Shown: piece after piece, positions 22,340-35,009 of the stretch
Position numbering within the stretch: the stretch's first letter is position 1
Layout: each line of letters opens with the position of its first letter
Source: Hemerocallis citrina
Lineage: Eukaryota; Streptophyta; Magnoliopsida; Asparagales; Asphodelaceae
Reading direction: 5' to 3'
DNA: 64,000 nt
Assembly: GCA_017893485.1 (NCBI GenBank)
Contig: CM030366.1
Location: 180,259,981 to 180,323,980, forward strand
Translations under genes and position numbers: made by a program
Notes under the pieces: generated by a model
Database searches by the model: none
Seen by the model: the letters and a program-made list of their open reading frames with translations, nothing else
What the model was told of the DNA's origin: nothing

Positions 22340-25300
22340 TGTAACCCCTATTGCTCGCTTTTGTATTTTTATTATATTTTAATAAATTCTAAATTATTTA
22401 TTTTATTTTTGGATTGTGTTTATTGCTTGTTGTTTTCTTGAGATTCATTCCGTTGGTTCCAGCCTTTATTTTCTCTTTTGATTGATCTACAACTTGTTCT
22501 TGACCTTGTCTATTGTTTAAACCTATTTTTGGCCTAATTGTCTCTTATTGGATCCCTTTCACCATATTGGATAATACCTAGTTCATCCAAACTCATTTTG
22601 TCCCTATTTATATATCCTAATTGAACCCTAACCCTAATAACCAAACCCTAATACATCTCTCCTCTCTCTTGGTCGTCACCCCTCTCTCTCTCCCTACACC
22701 CGGCTTACCCCCCGACTGTCCCCGTCTCCGTCGTCGATTGCCGACCACCGACGACTCCCCAAACCCCACCACCGCACTCCCCTTTCCTTCTTCCTCCTTG
22801 CGTCGCGACCCAGCAACCCAACACCCCAGGCCGACCCCCCTGCGTCGTGTCCCTGTACTCGACCGCATGCAGCACAGTGCCGCCACGCCGCAACCTCGTT
22901 GTTGCCGTCCCTTGCCGTCACCGCCCTCGTTGGTGGTGCTGCTACCGCCCTTGCTTCAGGTTGCTGCTGTCTCTTTGTTTTGATTTGGAGTGCACGTGCT
23001 TTTGTGTGTACGTGTATTCATTCGTTGGAGTTCTCGTCTCTCATTTCTTGTTCATGTTTGTATGGTCGTTGTTCGGGATCCGTTCTCGTTATTCTATTCT
23101 TCGTCTTCGTCTTCTTATCAGGCAAGTAGCTTGTATGTGTTCTATTTGTCATACAAGTTAAATACCGTAAGTAATCTAGTATGAAAATAATTGTACTCTC
23201 ATGATGATCCTATTTGTTAGTTTAACTGTTGACATCATCTCTTGATCATAAGTAGTTACAACAATTGACACCCGTTGCATGAGAACAATTAGATTAGTGG
23301 ACATCTTGATTGTAAGTTATGTGTGACACCCCGTATATTGTAGTTGACTGTTGCTTGGATGTTTGTTGGTTGTATTACCTTATCATAGACTATTTGTACA
23401 CATTCCATGCTGATTTGAGTAACCCACATATACCATGCTTTGTATGACATCTAGATTGGACCGTTTGTAGTTAAGTTGTTTGATAAAATGCATAAAAGAA
23501 CTTTTGTTTGCTGCTTCCTATTTTTTGTACAGTAATTTCGACCCTGTTAACATCAGTAAAATAAATAAGTTTGTGAACATGAATTGTAGCCTATGTTTTC
23601 TAGTTTCCAGAACTTTCGACGGATCTGAATTCCAATTTTCGATGCATGAGTTATTGCTGTTTTACTGCAGTCATACCGTATATTCCAGATTCTGAACTAT
23701 ATGTATTCTGTTTGAAATATTATTTTAAAATTGATATTAAAAGTAGAATTTGAACCCTATATTTTGTTGAGTATGTTTATACATGATTGGGATCAGTCCC
23801 TAATTTTTGTGGAATTATTTACTGATATTTATCTCTCTTTTCATACTGATGAAACAATCGATATATTTTCTAAATTACATGCTGTTCAGTATAGAACTAT
23901 GTTTTCAACCTGATTATATTCGTTTTTGATAAAAACTTTGTAAATATGAACTGTAGCCTTATTTTTCTATTTTATCATCCTTTTGACAGATCTGGATTTC
24001 AAATTATATTTTATGAATTATCTCTGTTTTGGTACTGCTGTGTTTGAACTTTCAGAATTGAGATTTTGTTGCATTACTCTGTTTTTCTAATTTTATTGAC
24101 TATACTATCTGTAATATAAATTCATGATAATTTATATTTTGAAACTAGATATGTTAAGGAATCTTCCAGATTTTTCTCAGATTTAATTATGATGATTTTG
24201 AACTCTTTTCATGCTTATAAACAAAATTTTGCATTTTCTGGATGAACCTAATTTTTGTATTAATTGCTGTTTTTTACCCTGATTTTGTGGCTGATATGTG
24301 ACTTATATATATGTGTTGGAATCGGGTAGAGATTCTAGTTTCTAGATTTTCTGACGGATTTGGATTTTCTATTCTGTAGCAACGGGAATCTCAGATTTGG
24401 TACAGTAGTGTTTTACTGTTCAGAACTGAAAGTTTCGTTGTTTTGACCGTTATAAGATGTTTTTATCAACCGTTTGTATTCCTACTTCATCTTAGACTTG
24501 TCCCTGTTCATGCTATGTTCTTAGACTGTTTATATTCGTTCACACCTGTTGATTAATAATAAAAACTAATCAAGGCAGGATTTCTAAGGGACAAGATCGA
24601 GTAGTGGACAATATAGAAATGCATATTCGGAGGGAACTTGTTTTTTCCACTATTTACTGTGGTACCTACTGCTTATCTCTGGATGCATGAGGACATGATC
24701 CATGACACCTTTTACTATTACTGTTACTGTTACTATTTATCTGAATATACTGCCCTATAGAAGTTCCACTACAAAAACTTAAAGCGAAACTGTTTGTTGT
24801 AGCAACCATGTGGTAAAAATGTGGGACGCATGAAGTGCTACCTAGTTAGTAATGAACATTAGACATAAGAATAACTGTTTCATTGTCACTATTACAATTA
24901 ATTACTGTACCGTTGATTCACCATTACTGTTGATCACTGCTATCATTGATACACTGTTATTGTTGACATACTGTTACTGTTATACTCTCACTGTTGTCAC
25001 TACACTATTTACTGTCATCTGTACACTGTTATATTGCTAACTTCTCCATGTTAGTATTACCTATTTAAGTTTAGTTTTCCCTTCACTTTCCTACTTGTAT
25101 TACTTACGGCCCGGAACTTATATCTAACGGGTGATATATTTTTCCTGTTTTCCTATTTTCTCTTGTAATTGCCATATGAGCAGGTTTTGCTGACCATTTG
25201 CCTCCTAGAGTTGGTGAGAAAAAGTTTTGAGCTGCGCTAATGGAAAATTACTACTTATTGTTTTGCATTGAACTATTTATTTCATGGATTGTATTGAGAA

Positions 25301-25547
25301 TTGTACTTGGGCTTATTGTCCTAGGATTATCATTTTGATTTCGGATCTTGTATTGTTGGGATATTATTATTATTGCAATAAATACCATTGAGTTATGTTT
25401 GTTTTTGCATGCCTGGTTGAAGTATATTGTTATATTTACTGTTATGATGAGTCAGACAGGTCCGTACAGCTTATGGATGGTGAAAACTATCCGCTGGGCT
25501 TAGTCATGTACCGTATTCCGTATTCTTTTGGGAAGCGGGGCGTGACA
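22340..25547 (+). repeat. 5' LTR of gypsy, about 3.2 kb
   Basis: Start set by similarity to the solo LTR at 30300: TGTAACCCCTATTG against TGTAACTCCCTGTTC, each followed by a T/A-rich stretch with TTTATTTT. The end GGGGCGTGACA (to 25547) is shared with the solo LTR. Inside are a TATA-like TATTTATATATCC (about 22608), a C-rich leader-like region (22670-22980), and TTACTGT-type degenerate repeats (about 24710-25040). Confidence 0.75.
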
Positions 25548-25557
25548 AGGTTTTCTA

Positions 25558-25569
25558 TGGTATCAGAGC
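25558..25569 (+). other. Primer binding site (tRNA-Met), gypsy
   Basis: TGGTATCAGAGC ten bases after the LTR end. Confidence 0.85.
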
Positions 25570-25718
25570 ATCAGGTTTGGCTATTGTGTTAGTTTGACTA
25601 ATACATTAGACAGGCTTGACTCTATCGGATTTACTTGACTCCCGACAGGCCATGCATTGGATAAATAATCATTAATCAACTTGATCCGAATGTTAATCGT
25701 TTTGGGTTTGTGCAGACT

Positions 25719-26388
25719 ATGGCTTGTGGGAATTGTTCATCTTCGCAGGAAGGCCATCCTGAGTTGGCCACTGTAACTCAGGTCATGCAGTAGATTGCTC
25801 AAATGCAGCAGGAGCATAGCAAACTGGTTAAGGCTGCTTTGGAAGCTGCTAACAGAAATGTTATTCCGGCCCCTGTTGTGCCTGTCCCTGTAGCTTTGCC
25901 CCCTCGTCCGGGTACTGTTGTGGATTTCATGAGGATGCACCATGATAAGTTCGCCGGTACTGAGACACCACTTGAGGTTGAACAGTGGCTGATACGGACA
26001 GAGAGTCCTACAGGCAGCTATGGTCGCCGATGCCGACCGTGTGGATGTGGTATGCATCCAGTTGGTTGATTTGGCCCACATCTGGTGGAGGGCAGAATCT
26101 GAGAGGCTAGAGCGGCCTATCACTTGGGGCACTTTTGCTCAAAGCTTCCTGGAGAAATTCTTCCCGCACATCACCCGGGTAGAGATGGAGCGTGACTTTC
26201 TCGCCCTAAAGCTTTGTTGGTTGGTTGTCTAGTTGATTTATTAGTGCCGTGTTTTGAGATTCTGTTACATATTGTATATGCAGTGTTGTAACACCAAGTA
26301 TTTCTTGGAACAGGGCACTAGATCCGTGGACGAGTATGCCGCGGAGTTCACCAGGCTTAGTCGCTTCGCTACCACCTTGGAACTTGTA
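25719..26388 (+). pseudogene. Gypsy gag pseudogene
   Basis: Starts MACGNCSSSQEGHPELATVT at 25719, with a stop after VTQVMQ. The gag core is clear: FMRMHHDKFAGTETPLEVEQW, then after a frameshift VDLAHIWWRAE, ITWGTFAQSFLEKFFP and FLALK. A 99-bp insertion (26212-26310) with stops separates FLALK from QGTRSVDEYAAEFTRLSRFA, two parts that adjoin in intact relatives. Similarity ends at about 26388. It is not functional. Confidence 0.85.
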
Positions 26389-26442
26389 ATAAGATGATTT
26401 CAATGGGGCAGTATTTACTGTTTCGATAAAGTGAATCATGAT

Positions 26443-26583
26443 TGATAATGTTAACAGAGAGATTCGGAAATATTATTGGATTGATTATAGTTGAGTACAA
26501 TGTCTCATATATATAGGAGGGAACCAAATATAAAACTGATACATACTCGATATGGGACTAAATATATAATACAATATCTAACA
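26443..26583 (-). repeat. 3' LTR of copia D
   Basis: 141 bp; on the plus strand it runs from TGATAATGTTAACAGAG to ACAATATCTAACA. Confidence 0.9.
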
Positions 26584-26639
26584 CCCCCTTCCTTAAAAAA
26601 AAATATATATCTAACACCCCTTCTTAAACTCACGATGGG

Positions 26640-28121
26640 TCGAATAGTGTGAGTTTTCCCACCAAGTAACGAAATCTCTGAACAGTGTGGGATTTGGTGA
26701 AGAAGTTTATTGTCTGATGTGAAGAGGTAACAGAATGAAGTGAAATGGTCTTTGCTTCAAATCGCTCACTAACATAGTGGCAATCCATCTGTATGTGCTT
26801 CGTTCGTACATGAAAGACCGGGTTTCTTGCAATGTGCAAGCACTTCGGTTTTCACAATAAAGAGGAGTAGCTCCTGTGAGAGTTACACCCATATCTGATA
26901 ACAGCCAACAAACAAGAATAATTTCTCTAGTAGTGACTGTCATTGCTTTGTACTTAGCTTCGGTGGAAGAACATGCTACAACTGCTTATTTCTTACTTCG
27001 CCATGAGATTGGCGAATCACCAAGAAATAAACAGAAACCTGTAGTAGATCGTCTAGTGGTAGGATCACCTGCCTAATTTGAATCAGAATATGCATTGAGC
27101 TCTAGTTTGGATGTATAAGGCATGAATAATGAGCGAGTGATAGTGCCCCAAAAATATCTGAGGATCCGAAGAAGAGCATAGTAGTGAACTGATGTAAGAG
27201 AGAAAACAAACTGACTAACAATACTAACTGCATGAGAAATATCGGGTCTGGTCATGCATAAGTAGACAAGCTGTCCAACAATTTGTCTGTATCTAGTGGG
27301 GTCAGGAAAGAGCTCACCATCTGTGAGACGAAGCTTCACATGAAGATCTAAGGAAGTATCGCCCGATTGATTGTCAGAGAGACAAGCAATGGAGATAATA
27401 TCTGATGTGTATTTCTATTGAGAAATAAGTATCTCTCAAGACCTAGAAAGTAGCGTAATCTGCCAAGATATTTCATACGGAACTGCTGGTGAAGGTACTT
27501 CTAGGTAGATGCAATGCTGTGGAATCATCTCCAGTAATAATCATATCATCAACGTATAATAATAGAAGGACTCCCCTGAGGCGATGAACGCATAAACATA
27601 CAGTGGTCTCGTGAACTCTGACTGAAACTAGCCTGGGTGATGACACTGCGAAAACACTTAAACCAGACTCGAGCGGCATGTTTCATACCATATATAGCTC
27701 AACGCAAATGGCAAACATGACGAGGAGGAGTGGTAAGGCCAAGGGGAGGATGCATGTAAACAACCTCAGATAAGGTACCATGAAGAAAAGCATTCTTCAC
27801 GTCCATCTGGTATAACGACCAATGACGAATGGCGGCAACGGCAAGGAGAGTAAGAACTATAGTAATCTGTGCAACCGAGGCAAAAGTCTTATCATAATCA
27901 ATGTCATGCTCCTGAGTAAATCCCCAGGTAACTAGACGAGCCTTGTGCTGCTCAACGAAACCATCAGGTCGATATTTGACCTTGAAAATCCATTTGGACA
28001 CCCACAGGCAGTGGAACAACATCCCAAGTGTCAGTCTGATCAAATGCACTGATCTCCTCTGCAATAGCTTCCAGATATGTTCTTGGCTCACATGTAGAGT
28101 GTATAGCAGTGAGATACACAT
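26640..28121 (-). pseudogene. Copia D RT and RNase H pseudogene
   Basis: [22 protein letters not shown], then [14 protein letters not shown] (27699-28121) and LLLYVDDMIITG with the YVDD box (27473-27679). RNase H: VGQLVYLCMTRPDISHAV (27073-27339) and REIILVCWLL with a late acidic region (26707-26943). Frames change between pieces, and the His-rich end is out of frame (26630-26839). Confidence 0.88.
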
Positions 28122-28568
28122 AAAACTATGGTGAGTAGGAGGCTAGGGTGGCAAAACCAAATTGGTCAGAAGGACCAATGGCATCAGGTGTGTAACGAGC
28201 CGATTGGGATGCCCGATGTAGAACGTGTAGATTTACGGACCAATGGAGGATGGACAGTGGGGGGGGGATAGGGTGTGTGCGCGCTTGCAGTTGTGGGGAT
28301 GCAGTGGTGAGGGGGTGTGATGCTGTGGGGGAGCGGGTGGTGTCTCCGTAGTAGAAATAATAGGTGGAGCATCAATATGAGATGGGAAAGTAACCAAAGG
28401 AGTGAGATCAAATGGAATGCGGGAAGATATGACCGGGAAATAGGCCCACCAATGGGAGAGTCGAGGAAACTAGCATCCTCAAGAGATGACAAGTAGTATG
28501 AAGTCTTCTAGAAAGGTAACATGTTGGGAAATACGAATACGACCTGCCACGGGATCAAAACAACGATA

Positions 28569-29340
28569 TTATTTATGCTCAGGACTGAGACCTAGGTGAA
28601 CACACTTAGCAGATCGGACGGTGAGTTTCATGTGCTCAGTGGGAGGGAGAAAGGCATAACAGGTGCAACCAAAGTACGAAGCATACTGTAGTTTGGTGAT
28701 AAGGATAAAGTACCTCATAAGGTATTGTACCAGATAGGACAGACGAGGAAGTGATGTTAATGAGGTTGACAAACGCCATGACAGCTTTAGCCCAAAATGA
28801 ACGAGGAACAGAAGAGGAAAGTAGAAGAGTGTGAGCTGTCTCAAGAATATGACGATCATCGCATTCAGCTACACCATTCTGCTCATGTGTGTGTGGCCAT
28901 GATTGCAGAAAGAGTGTACCATGAGATTGAATGATCGATCTCATAGCAGCGGAAGTGTACTCACGAGCACCATCTGAGCGAAATATTTTGATACGCACAC
29001 CAAACTGAGTATGAACCATGTTCGTGAAGAACTGGTAAATTTCAGGTATTTTAGAGCATTGGCACATAAGAAATACTCATGTGTATCTAGTAAAGTTATC
29101 AATGAAACTAACATAATAGAGATAACCTTCATGAGAAGGTGTAGGAGATGGTCCCCATATGTCAGAGTGAATAAGTTGAAATGCATGAGTGGACTAAGAA
29201 TACTTTTATTGCTAAAAAAAAGGGCTAAGTGTTTTGCCAACTTGCAACCCTGACAAACGGATAACGAAGTGAATGCAAAATTCCCAAGAACACCACTACG
29301 GACTAAATTTTTTAAACACATTTGTGCCAAAAGTGGGCAT
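28569..29340 (-). pseudogene. Copia D integrase pseudogene
   Basis: Fragments show the zinc-binding end (CQGCKLAK), FRSDGAREYTSAAM with a catalytic Asp, and [18 protein letters not shown] with the catalytic Glu, then [17 protein letters not shown]. They run in the expected order on the minus strand, with frameshifts near 28640 and 29000. Confidence 0.85.
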
Positions 29341-29375
29341 CAGAACTGACGACACCAGCAAAATGAGAAGTAGAA

Positions 29376-30299
29376 TTATGAACATAAAAGAAAATCTAGA
29401 TGATATAAACGTCCATGTCTACTAGCTCGTCCAATCGTGTGACCAGTCTGAGGATCCTGTATGGTACATCTCAAAGAAGAAAAAGTAATGGTAAGACCAC
29501 TATCGCATAAAGAAATAATGGAAATAAGGTTCATAGATAAATGTGATGCATAAAGAACGAAGGGCAATGTGAGAGTGGGAGTGTGAATAAATCCAGAGTG
29601 TGTAGTGTGGAGTAGTGAGCCATCAGCAGCGTATAGTGACGGTGAGTAAGTGTTAAGTGGAGTGCTAGTGTGAGCTTCTTTCCCCCAACCTAGGAGTATA
29701 TAATCTCTAATAAGATGATTGGAGGCACAAGAATCTAAAAGACAGGAAGAGTTCATACCAGGAGTAACGAAAAAATGGGGGCAAAGGAGCCAGTATTACT
29801 GACCTGAGTTCTAAAGGTCCAACTGAGCGAGACGTCGCTGAGGAATATCATAAGGAGCAGAAGAATGCATTGGTGGAGTAACAGCCATTGCACGTGATGT
29901 ATGAGAAGGAATACTGAAAGAAGGTAAACTTTGTTGCTTTCTGCGCTGCTGTGCCTGTACAAGAGTTGTAGGTGCAGGATGAAACACTCGTGATGAAGAT
30001 GACCATTCGATTGATAGTGGGTGCAAAAACGGGGACGATTAGGAACACTATGACGGTCAGAAGGAGGCATGGGGCCGCAGCGAGGCTTGCGGGATGAGGA
30101 GGGACAAGGGGCAACAGCCAGAACACTGTCACTGCTGGAAGACGGGGTAGAAGCTGGAGTGGATAGAGCGTGTAGTCTAGTTTCTTCAGCCACAAGTTCA
30201 GCTATAGTAGCTTCAAGACGAGGAACTGGATCTCAATGAATCAACTGACTACAGAGGGATTGGTATTCTGATCGAAGACCCATTATAAAGAACATAAAC
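29376..30299 (-). pseudogene. Copia D protease and gag C-terminal part
   Basis: Protease region 29376-29756: SSCLLDSCASNHLIRD, where DSCA replaces the usual DSGA, then MNLISIISLCDSGLTITF. The gag end (29753-30193) carries an S/P-rich stretch and the zinc-knuckle relic FCTHYQSNGHLHHECF. At 30299 gag is cut by a solo LTR and resumes at 33566. Confidence 0.82.
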
Positions 30300-33200
30300 T
30301 GTAACTCCCTGTTCTTTTTGTACGTATATTATTACGTAAATTTTTGTATTCAAAATATCAATCAAAATTTATTTATTTTCTTCTCTTTGGACTCTTTATC
30401 GAACATTATTTCATTCTTATTAGAACTCAAATATTTTTCCGAACCATTCGAAATTTTTGTGAATTTTTCCATTGGAGTTTAAATTTAAACCCTGATTAAT
30501 CTGTATCCTAATCATAATCCTAATCCTAACCCCAATTACATTTTCGACTCATAAATTCTTTCTTCTTCCCGGCCTTCCTTCTCATCTTAATCTAACCCAA
30601 AGAAACACTCCACCTCCCTACACACTAACCTACACTCAATATTATATTATATATATAATATATATAAAGGCATGCAGCTCACCACCTCATTTCTTCTTCT
30701 TCTTCTTCTTCTTCTTCTTCTTCTTCTTCTCCGAAACCCAAGCCCCTTCCGCCACCCTCTTCCTCTGCCTTCTTCACCACGACAACCCCCTCACGCTGCC
30801 ACCACCTCCACTTCATCCCGAGCTCCACCTCCTCCTCCTCCGCAGCCACTATCTCTGACCTCCGAGCACCACCACCCTCCGATCACTCTCACTTCCAAGC
30901 CCTTCGACCCTCATCCCCTGCTTCGACCCTGAACTTGAAACCACCTCAACGCCCTACTCCAGCCCTTTGCCCTCGTTCCACTGCCCCTGCACCCCCGAGC
31001 TCCAATTTCCCTACTGCTATTGCCGCCTTCCTCCATTGCCAAGCGCCAATGCCGACCACCACTGCTCGACCCCTTGCTGTCTCATCCCCACTCACCCTAC
31101 CACCTCTGCCCAGTCACCACCTCGCCCTACCATCGTCATCCTCACCTTGCAACCCGAAGCTCTCCCCCGACCACCGACAACCACCCGTGAATCCATCTCC
31201 CTCTCACCTCCGCCACCTGAACCACCATCCCACAACCCGAGCTCCACTTCCGACCACCGACGGTAGCTTCCACTCTCTCACGCAGCCACTCAAGCACCCC
31301 GACAGTCGACCACCACCTTCACATCCCCACCACTGCACCATCGCGACCACCTTCAACCAACCCCGAGTGCCTCCATCTTCTTCTTCTACTGCTTCCGGAA
31401 CCCAACCCCGAAGTTCACACAACTCGAAACCCGAGCTCCACTTACTCGCTGTCGTGTACCGCCATTCGCCATCGTTGCCCGCTGCCATTCTCACTACCGT
31501 TGAGTTTCTGTTGCCACTTTTATTCCCCCCATTGTCATCGCCACGATCGTAACCGTCAATAAAGGCAAGCATTTTTCTTGAACTCTCAGCAAGTATCCTA
31601 GTTATCATCATGTTTTCTTGTCAAATTTAGTTGTAATTACTTGTTCCATGCTATTGATTCAAATTATGAACCGTTAACATACTTCGAATCGTGTTATCGA
31701 ATATCGAATAACTCCGTCCTGTCATTTGCCCGAATTTATATTGGGAATTCAACCTATTCCCGATACTGAATTCAAGAACTTTGTATATATGAATTGTATC
31801 CCTCTGAGTATAGAATGTAGAACATCTTACGGTTTCTCAATCCGATTAGTAGTTTGCAAGATATTAGCATTTTAGTACTGTATCGTCGGAGTATTCAGAT
31901 TATATATTTTTAAATTGCATCGTCTGGTAAACTAGTTAATAATGCAACCTACTATTATTATTATGACCTGATAAAATCGTGCTTACTAATAGACACACAC
32001 GAGAACGATATTATTCTTTTTTTAGAATTTAATAATAATTTTATAGTAGGATTATAAGTCCAAGAACTTGACCGTATATTGTTGCTTGAACACAAAACCG
32101 GTAAAGAATAGACTAATAGACCTATCTGCTATCCTTAGAATGTATTATATTAATAACTGTTAGAACTGACAGAGAATCTACTTTCTAGAATCTCTGACGG
32201 AAGTGGATTCACATTTCTGTAGAAGCGGGAAAGTGAGTTTAAATACATATGTGTACTTTTGTCCTAATTATAGTTAGTATGATTTAATTAACTACATATT
32301 TTTGTTCTTGGAATAATAATTTGTACCCATATAATAGGTTGATAAAGTTTTCTCATATAATGCATTTTATACCACTTGATAATTCCATGATAACTACCCT
32401 CGATACATGTACCTGTTTCACCCCTCATACCCATGATTACCGCCATTGATATTTTCCTTGATTCTTAATAAACTGCCTTGATACTACTGTTCCACTAGTC
32501 GTACCTACTGCATGTTCCTGACTAATTATTGTAAAAGAATAACAAACTGAGGTTATAAGGGTACGACTTAGTAGTGGATAATATAGAGGAGTATACTCGG
32601 AAGGGGGCCGTGTTTTCCAGAATAGTGATTCTTGATTCTTGATTACACGATTCTTGATTAGATGTCTTATTTATTGATACTATCACTGGAAGACCCGAAT
32701 ACATAATCATATAGAATTCACTACTTACGTCTAAACGCTACATGATTGATATGCACCCGAACTTGTGGCATGAGACACAGGATTGCGTGCATTAGATAAG
32801 TTAATAAAACTGATAAACTCGAGATTGACACTACGCATAATTTTTGATTACACGATTCGTAATTCTTGGTTACATGATTCTTGATTATATGATTACATGA
32901 TTCTTGATTACATGATTATTGATTTTTGATTACATGATTATTGATTAACTGATCCTGGGTTACCAATTGATTATACTTTGAAGTCTTGAATACACTTGTT
33001 TACAGTTGTTACTTAGATAAACATAGTGTTCCAGTTCATTGCTTCCTTTCATATTGTATTACTATTTTTCAGTAATTGCACTGCTACTTCTTGTTCCTTC
33101 CATATTATATCTTGTTATCTTACCATTTTACTGCTTATTGCTACTTGCTGTCTGAAACTTACTCTAACGAACATTTTTCTCCAATCCCAGATATTGATTA

Positions 33201-33560
33201 TGCAGGTACTGATGGACTTGACAAGTAAAATCTCTAAGACGACCGTGAATAATTGCTGCATTATCACTACTTCCTATTGTTTACTTTCAGTCGCTATATT
33301 ATCTAGTTGTTATAACGAACTGTTTATCGTACTGTGCTCCGGGCACCTTGACCCGATGCTTATGTATTTTCCAGATAATGGTTATTTCTATTTCCAATTT
33401 ATGTGGTCAATATATTTGCCTGCATGAATATGTTATAAATATCTGATTGAGCTTACTAGTATTATACAGCTTATTGATGATATGAGTTGGTATACTTATA
33501 TCATTCGATGAGCCTCAATTGCATGACCATACTTCCATATAGTGGGAAGTGGGGCGTGAC
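30300..33560 (+). mobile_element. Gypsy solo LTR, 3.3 kb, inside copia D gag
   Basis: Begins TGTAACTCCCTGTTC and ends GTGGGGCGTGACA; the 5-bp TSD TAAAC is perfect (30295-30299 and 33561-33565). It shares ends and layout with the LTR at 22340-25547 (C-rich leader, GGCAAG segment, GTAGTGGAYAATATAGA block, degenerate repeats near the end), but the sequence has diverged much. A solo LTR forms by recombination between an element's two LTRs. The long Pro/Ser-rich frames at 30672-31552 lie in the leader and do not look like genes. Confidence 0.88.
32620..32960 (+). repeat. GATTCTTGATTACATGATT degenerate array
   Basis: Irregular tandem units around GATTCTTGATTACATGATT, densest at 32841-32950, within the solo LTR. 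Confidence 0.75.
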
Positions 33561-33565
33561 ATAAA

Positions 33566-34000
33566 CTGGAGCCTTTCACGAGTAACATGGACATCACTAT
33601 CTTCTAATTGCTGCAATTCGCACCAGATATGGCGCATGGCTGTGTAATGATTCTGAAGACTGCAATCACCTTGACGATCAAGGACTGACTAAACAAGTAG
33701 CTGGTATTCACGGGCTCCGCTAGCCTGAACATATTAAGTGGTCAACTGGAGCCAAAGAGCCTTGGTGTGACGAATATGAAGCAGGTCAGCACGGAGAGCA
33801 ATCGACGGAGGAGATAATAAAGGAAATGATGTGACGATCATGGCCATCCCAAGTGGCCTGGGAAGTGTGGATCATTTGCTTGTCGGCTGCTGATGCGGTA
33901 TTGGTGGGATCTTTGGAACGATGATTGGAACCATCAATTTGACCTCATAAGGAATGTCTGAGAAGAGTGACCTTAACAGATGCAGCCCAATTAGTCCAAT
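33566..34000 (-). pseudogene. Copia D gag N-terminal part
   Basis: Minus-strand remnants just beyond the solo LTR: IWCELQQLED near the junction, then further up HTSQATWDGH and NWAASVKVTLL. Frames are broken. The sequence joins to the gag piece ending at 30299 once the solo LTR and one TSD copy are removed. Confidence 0.65.
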
Positions 34001-34863
34001 TTTTGGCAGATGAAAGGGGGAAGTCAGTGGAGACGGGAAGTTACTGGCGAAATTGGGGTTCCATGGAGAAAACACGGTCACCTGCAAAAAAATTTCATTT
34101 TTTTTCAAATTTTTTTTTTGGAAAGTGGTGACTGGTGGCGGCGGCGACAAAAGGCAGATATCAGGTTGGATTGTAATGTGGATTGGGATATCGGGTTGTG
34201 GGTTTGGGTTGGATTTGGTTCGGGTTCGGTTTTTGTTTTATTTTATTTTATTTTTGAACGGGCATATGGGTCGGGTTTGGGGAAAAAGAAAGGAAAAAAG
34301 TTAGGGTTAGGGTCTGGGTTTGGGTGAGAGTTGCAGATGGAGGCGGTTAGGATTTTGGGAGGTGGCTAGGGTTTCGGCGGGGGGGGGGGGGGGGGGGGGG
34401 GTTGGGTTGATTTGAGGTTTCGGTGTTGGTTGCTCACCGGAGTGAAGCTCGGGAAGAGGAGGTCAGGGTTGATTGGAGTAGGTGTTCGGTGTGTGGTTGT
34501 TGTTGATGGAGTTGGTGGTGGTGTCGTCGGTGCGGAGTTGGAGATGGGTGTTGTTGATGGGTGTCGTTGATGGAGTTGTTGATGGGTTGTTGTCGAAGTT
34601 GCAGTTCGGGCGCCAGGAGTGGTTGTCGATGTGTTTAGTTGATGCCGGATTTGGGGAAGTCGACATTGGGATGCTATTGCTGTTGCTGGCATTAGTGAGT
34701 CGACGGGGGTGTTGTGTCGCCGAAGTTGATATCGAGTATAAGGGAGGGGGAAGAGGGTGAACTGTGCTGCCGACGAGATTAGGAAGGAAGATGGTAGATT
34801 AGGAATTTGTGATTAAGTGGATTTGAGATTAGGGTTAGGGATTATAGTTCTGCTTTGATACCA
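34001..34863 (-). other. Copia D 5' leader and primer site
   Basis: Untranslated leader between gag and the 5' LTR. It has a poly-G run on the plus strand (34379-34401, 23 Gs) and GGTGTTGTTGATGG-type repeats (34490-34600). The primer site TGGTATCAAAGC (one base off the usual Met form) is the reverse complement of 34852-34863, directly next to the LTR. Confidence 0.7.
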
Positions 34864-35004
34864 TGATAATGTTAACAGAGAGATTGAGAAATATTATTGA
34901 AATGATTATAGCTGAGTATAATGTTTCCTATATATAGGAGGGAACCAAATATAAAACTGATACATACTCGATATGGGACTAAATATATAATACAATATTT
35001 AACA
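34864..35004 (-). repeat. 5' LTR of copia D
   Basis: 141 bp, close to 26443-26583; TG...CA ends and followed at once by the primer site in the element's direction. Confidence 0.9.
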
Positions 35005-35009
35005 ATGAT

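Larger units (their letters stand above)
22340..26390 (+). mobile_element. Ty3/gypsy element, long LTR, 3'-truncated
   Basis: A 3.2-kb LTR (22340-25547) is followed by a Met-type primer site and a gypsy gag that stops matching at about 26388, just before the copia at 26443. No pol or second LTR is present, so most of the element was lost. The LTR size and the TGTAAC...GTGACA ends suggest a Tekay/Del-like chromovirus (inference). Confidence 0.8.
26443..35004 (-). mobile_element. Copia element D, full-length, degenerate
   Basis: Short 141-bp LTRs at 26443-26583 (3') and 34864-35004 (5'), each beginning TGTTARATATTGTATTAT when read on the minus strand. A perfect TSD ATGAT flanks it (26438-26442 and 35005-35009). 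The Met-type primer site (34852-34863) and a purine tract (reverse complement of 26584-26596) are in place. Gag, protease, integrase, RT and RNase H occur in copia order on the minus strand, with many breaks. A gypsy solo LTR (30300-33560) sits inside gag. Confidence 0.92.

Noticed and set aside
22621..22983. Pro/Arg-rich open frames on both strands
   Set aside because: They lie in the C-rich leader of a gypsy LTR; low complexity, no domain.
30672..31611. Long Pro/Ser/His-rich frames
   Set aside because: Simple-sequence C-rich leader inside a 3.3-kb solo LTR, open on both strands by composition.
34366..34760. Thr/Pro-rich minus frame and Val-rich plus frame
   Set aside because: Repeat-rich 5' leader of copia D with a poly-G run; not protein-like.
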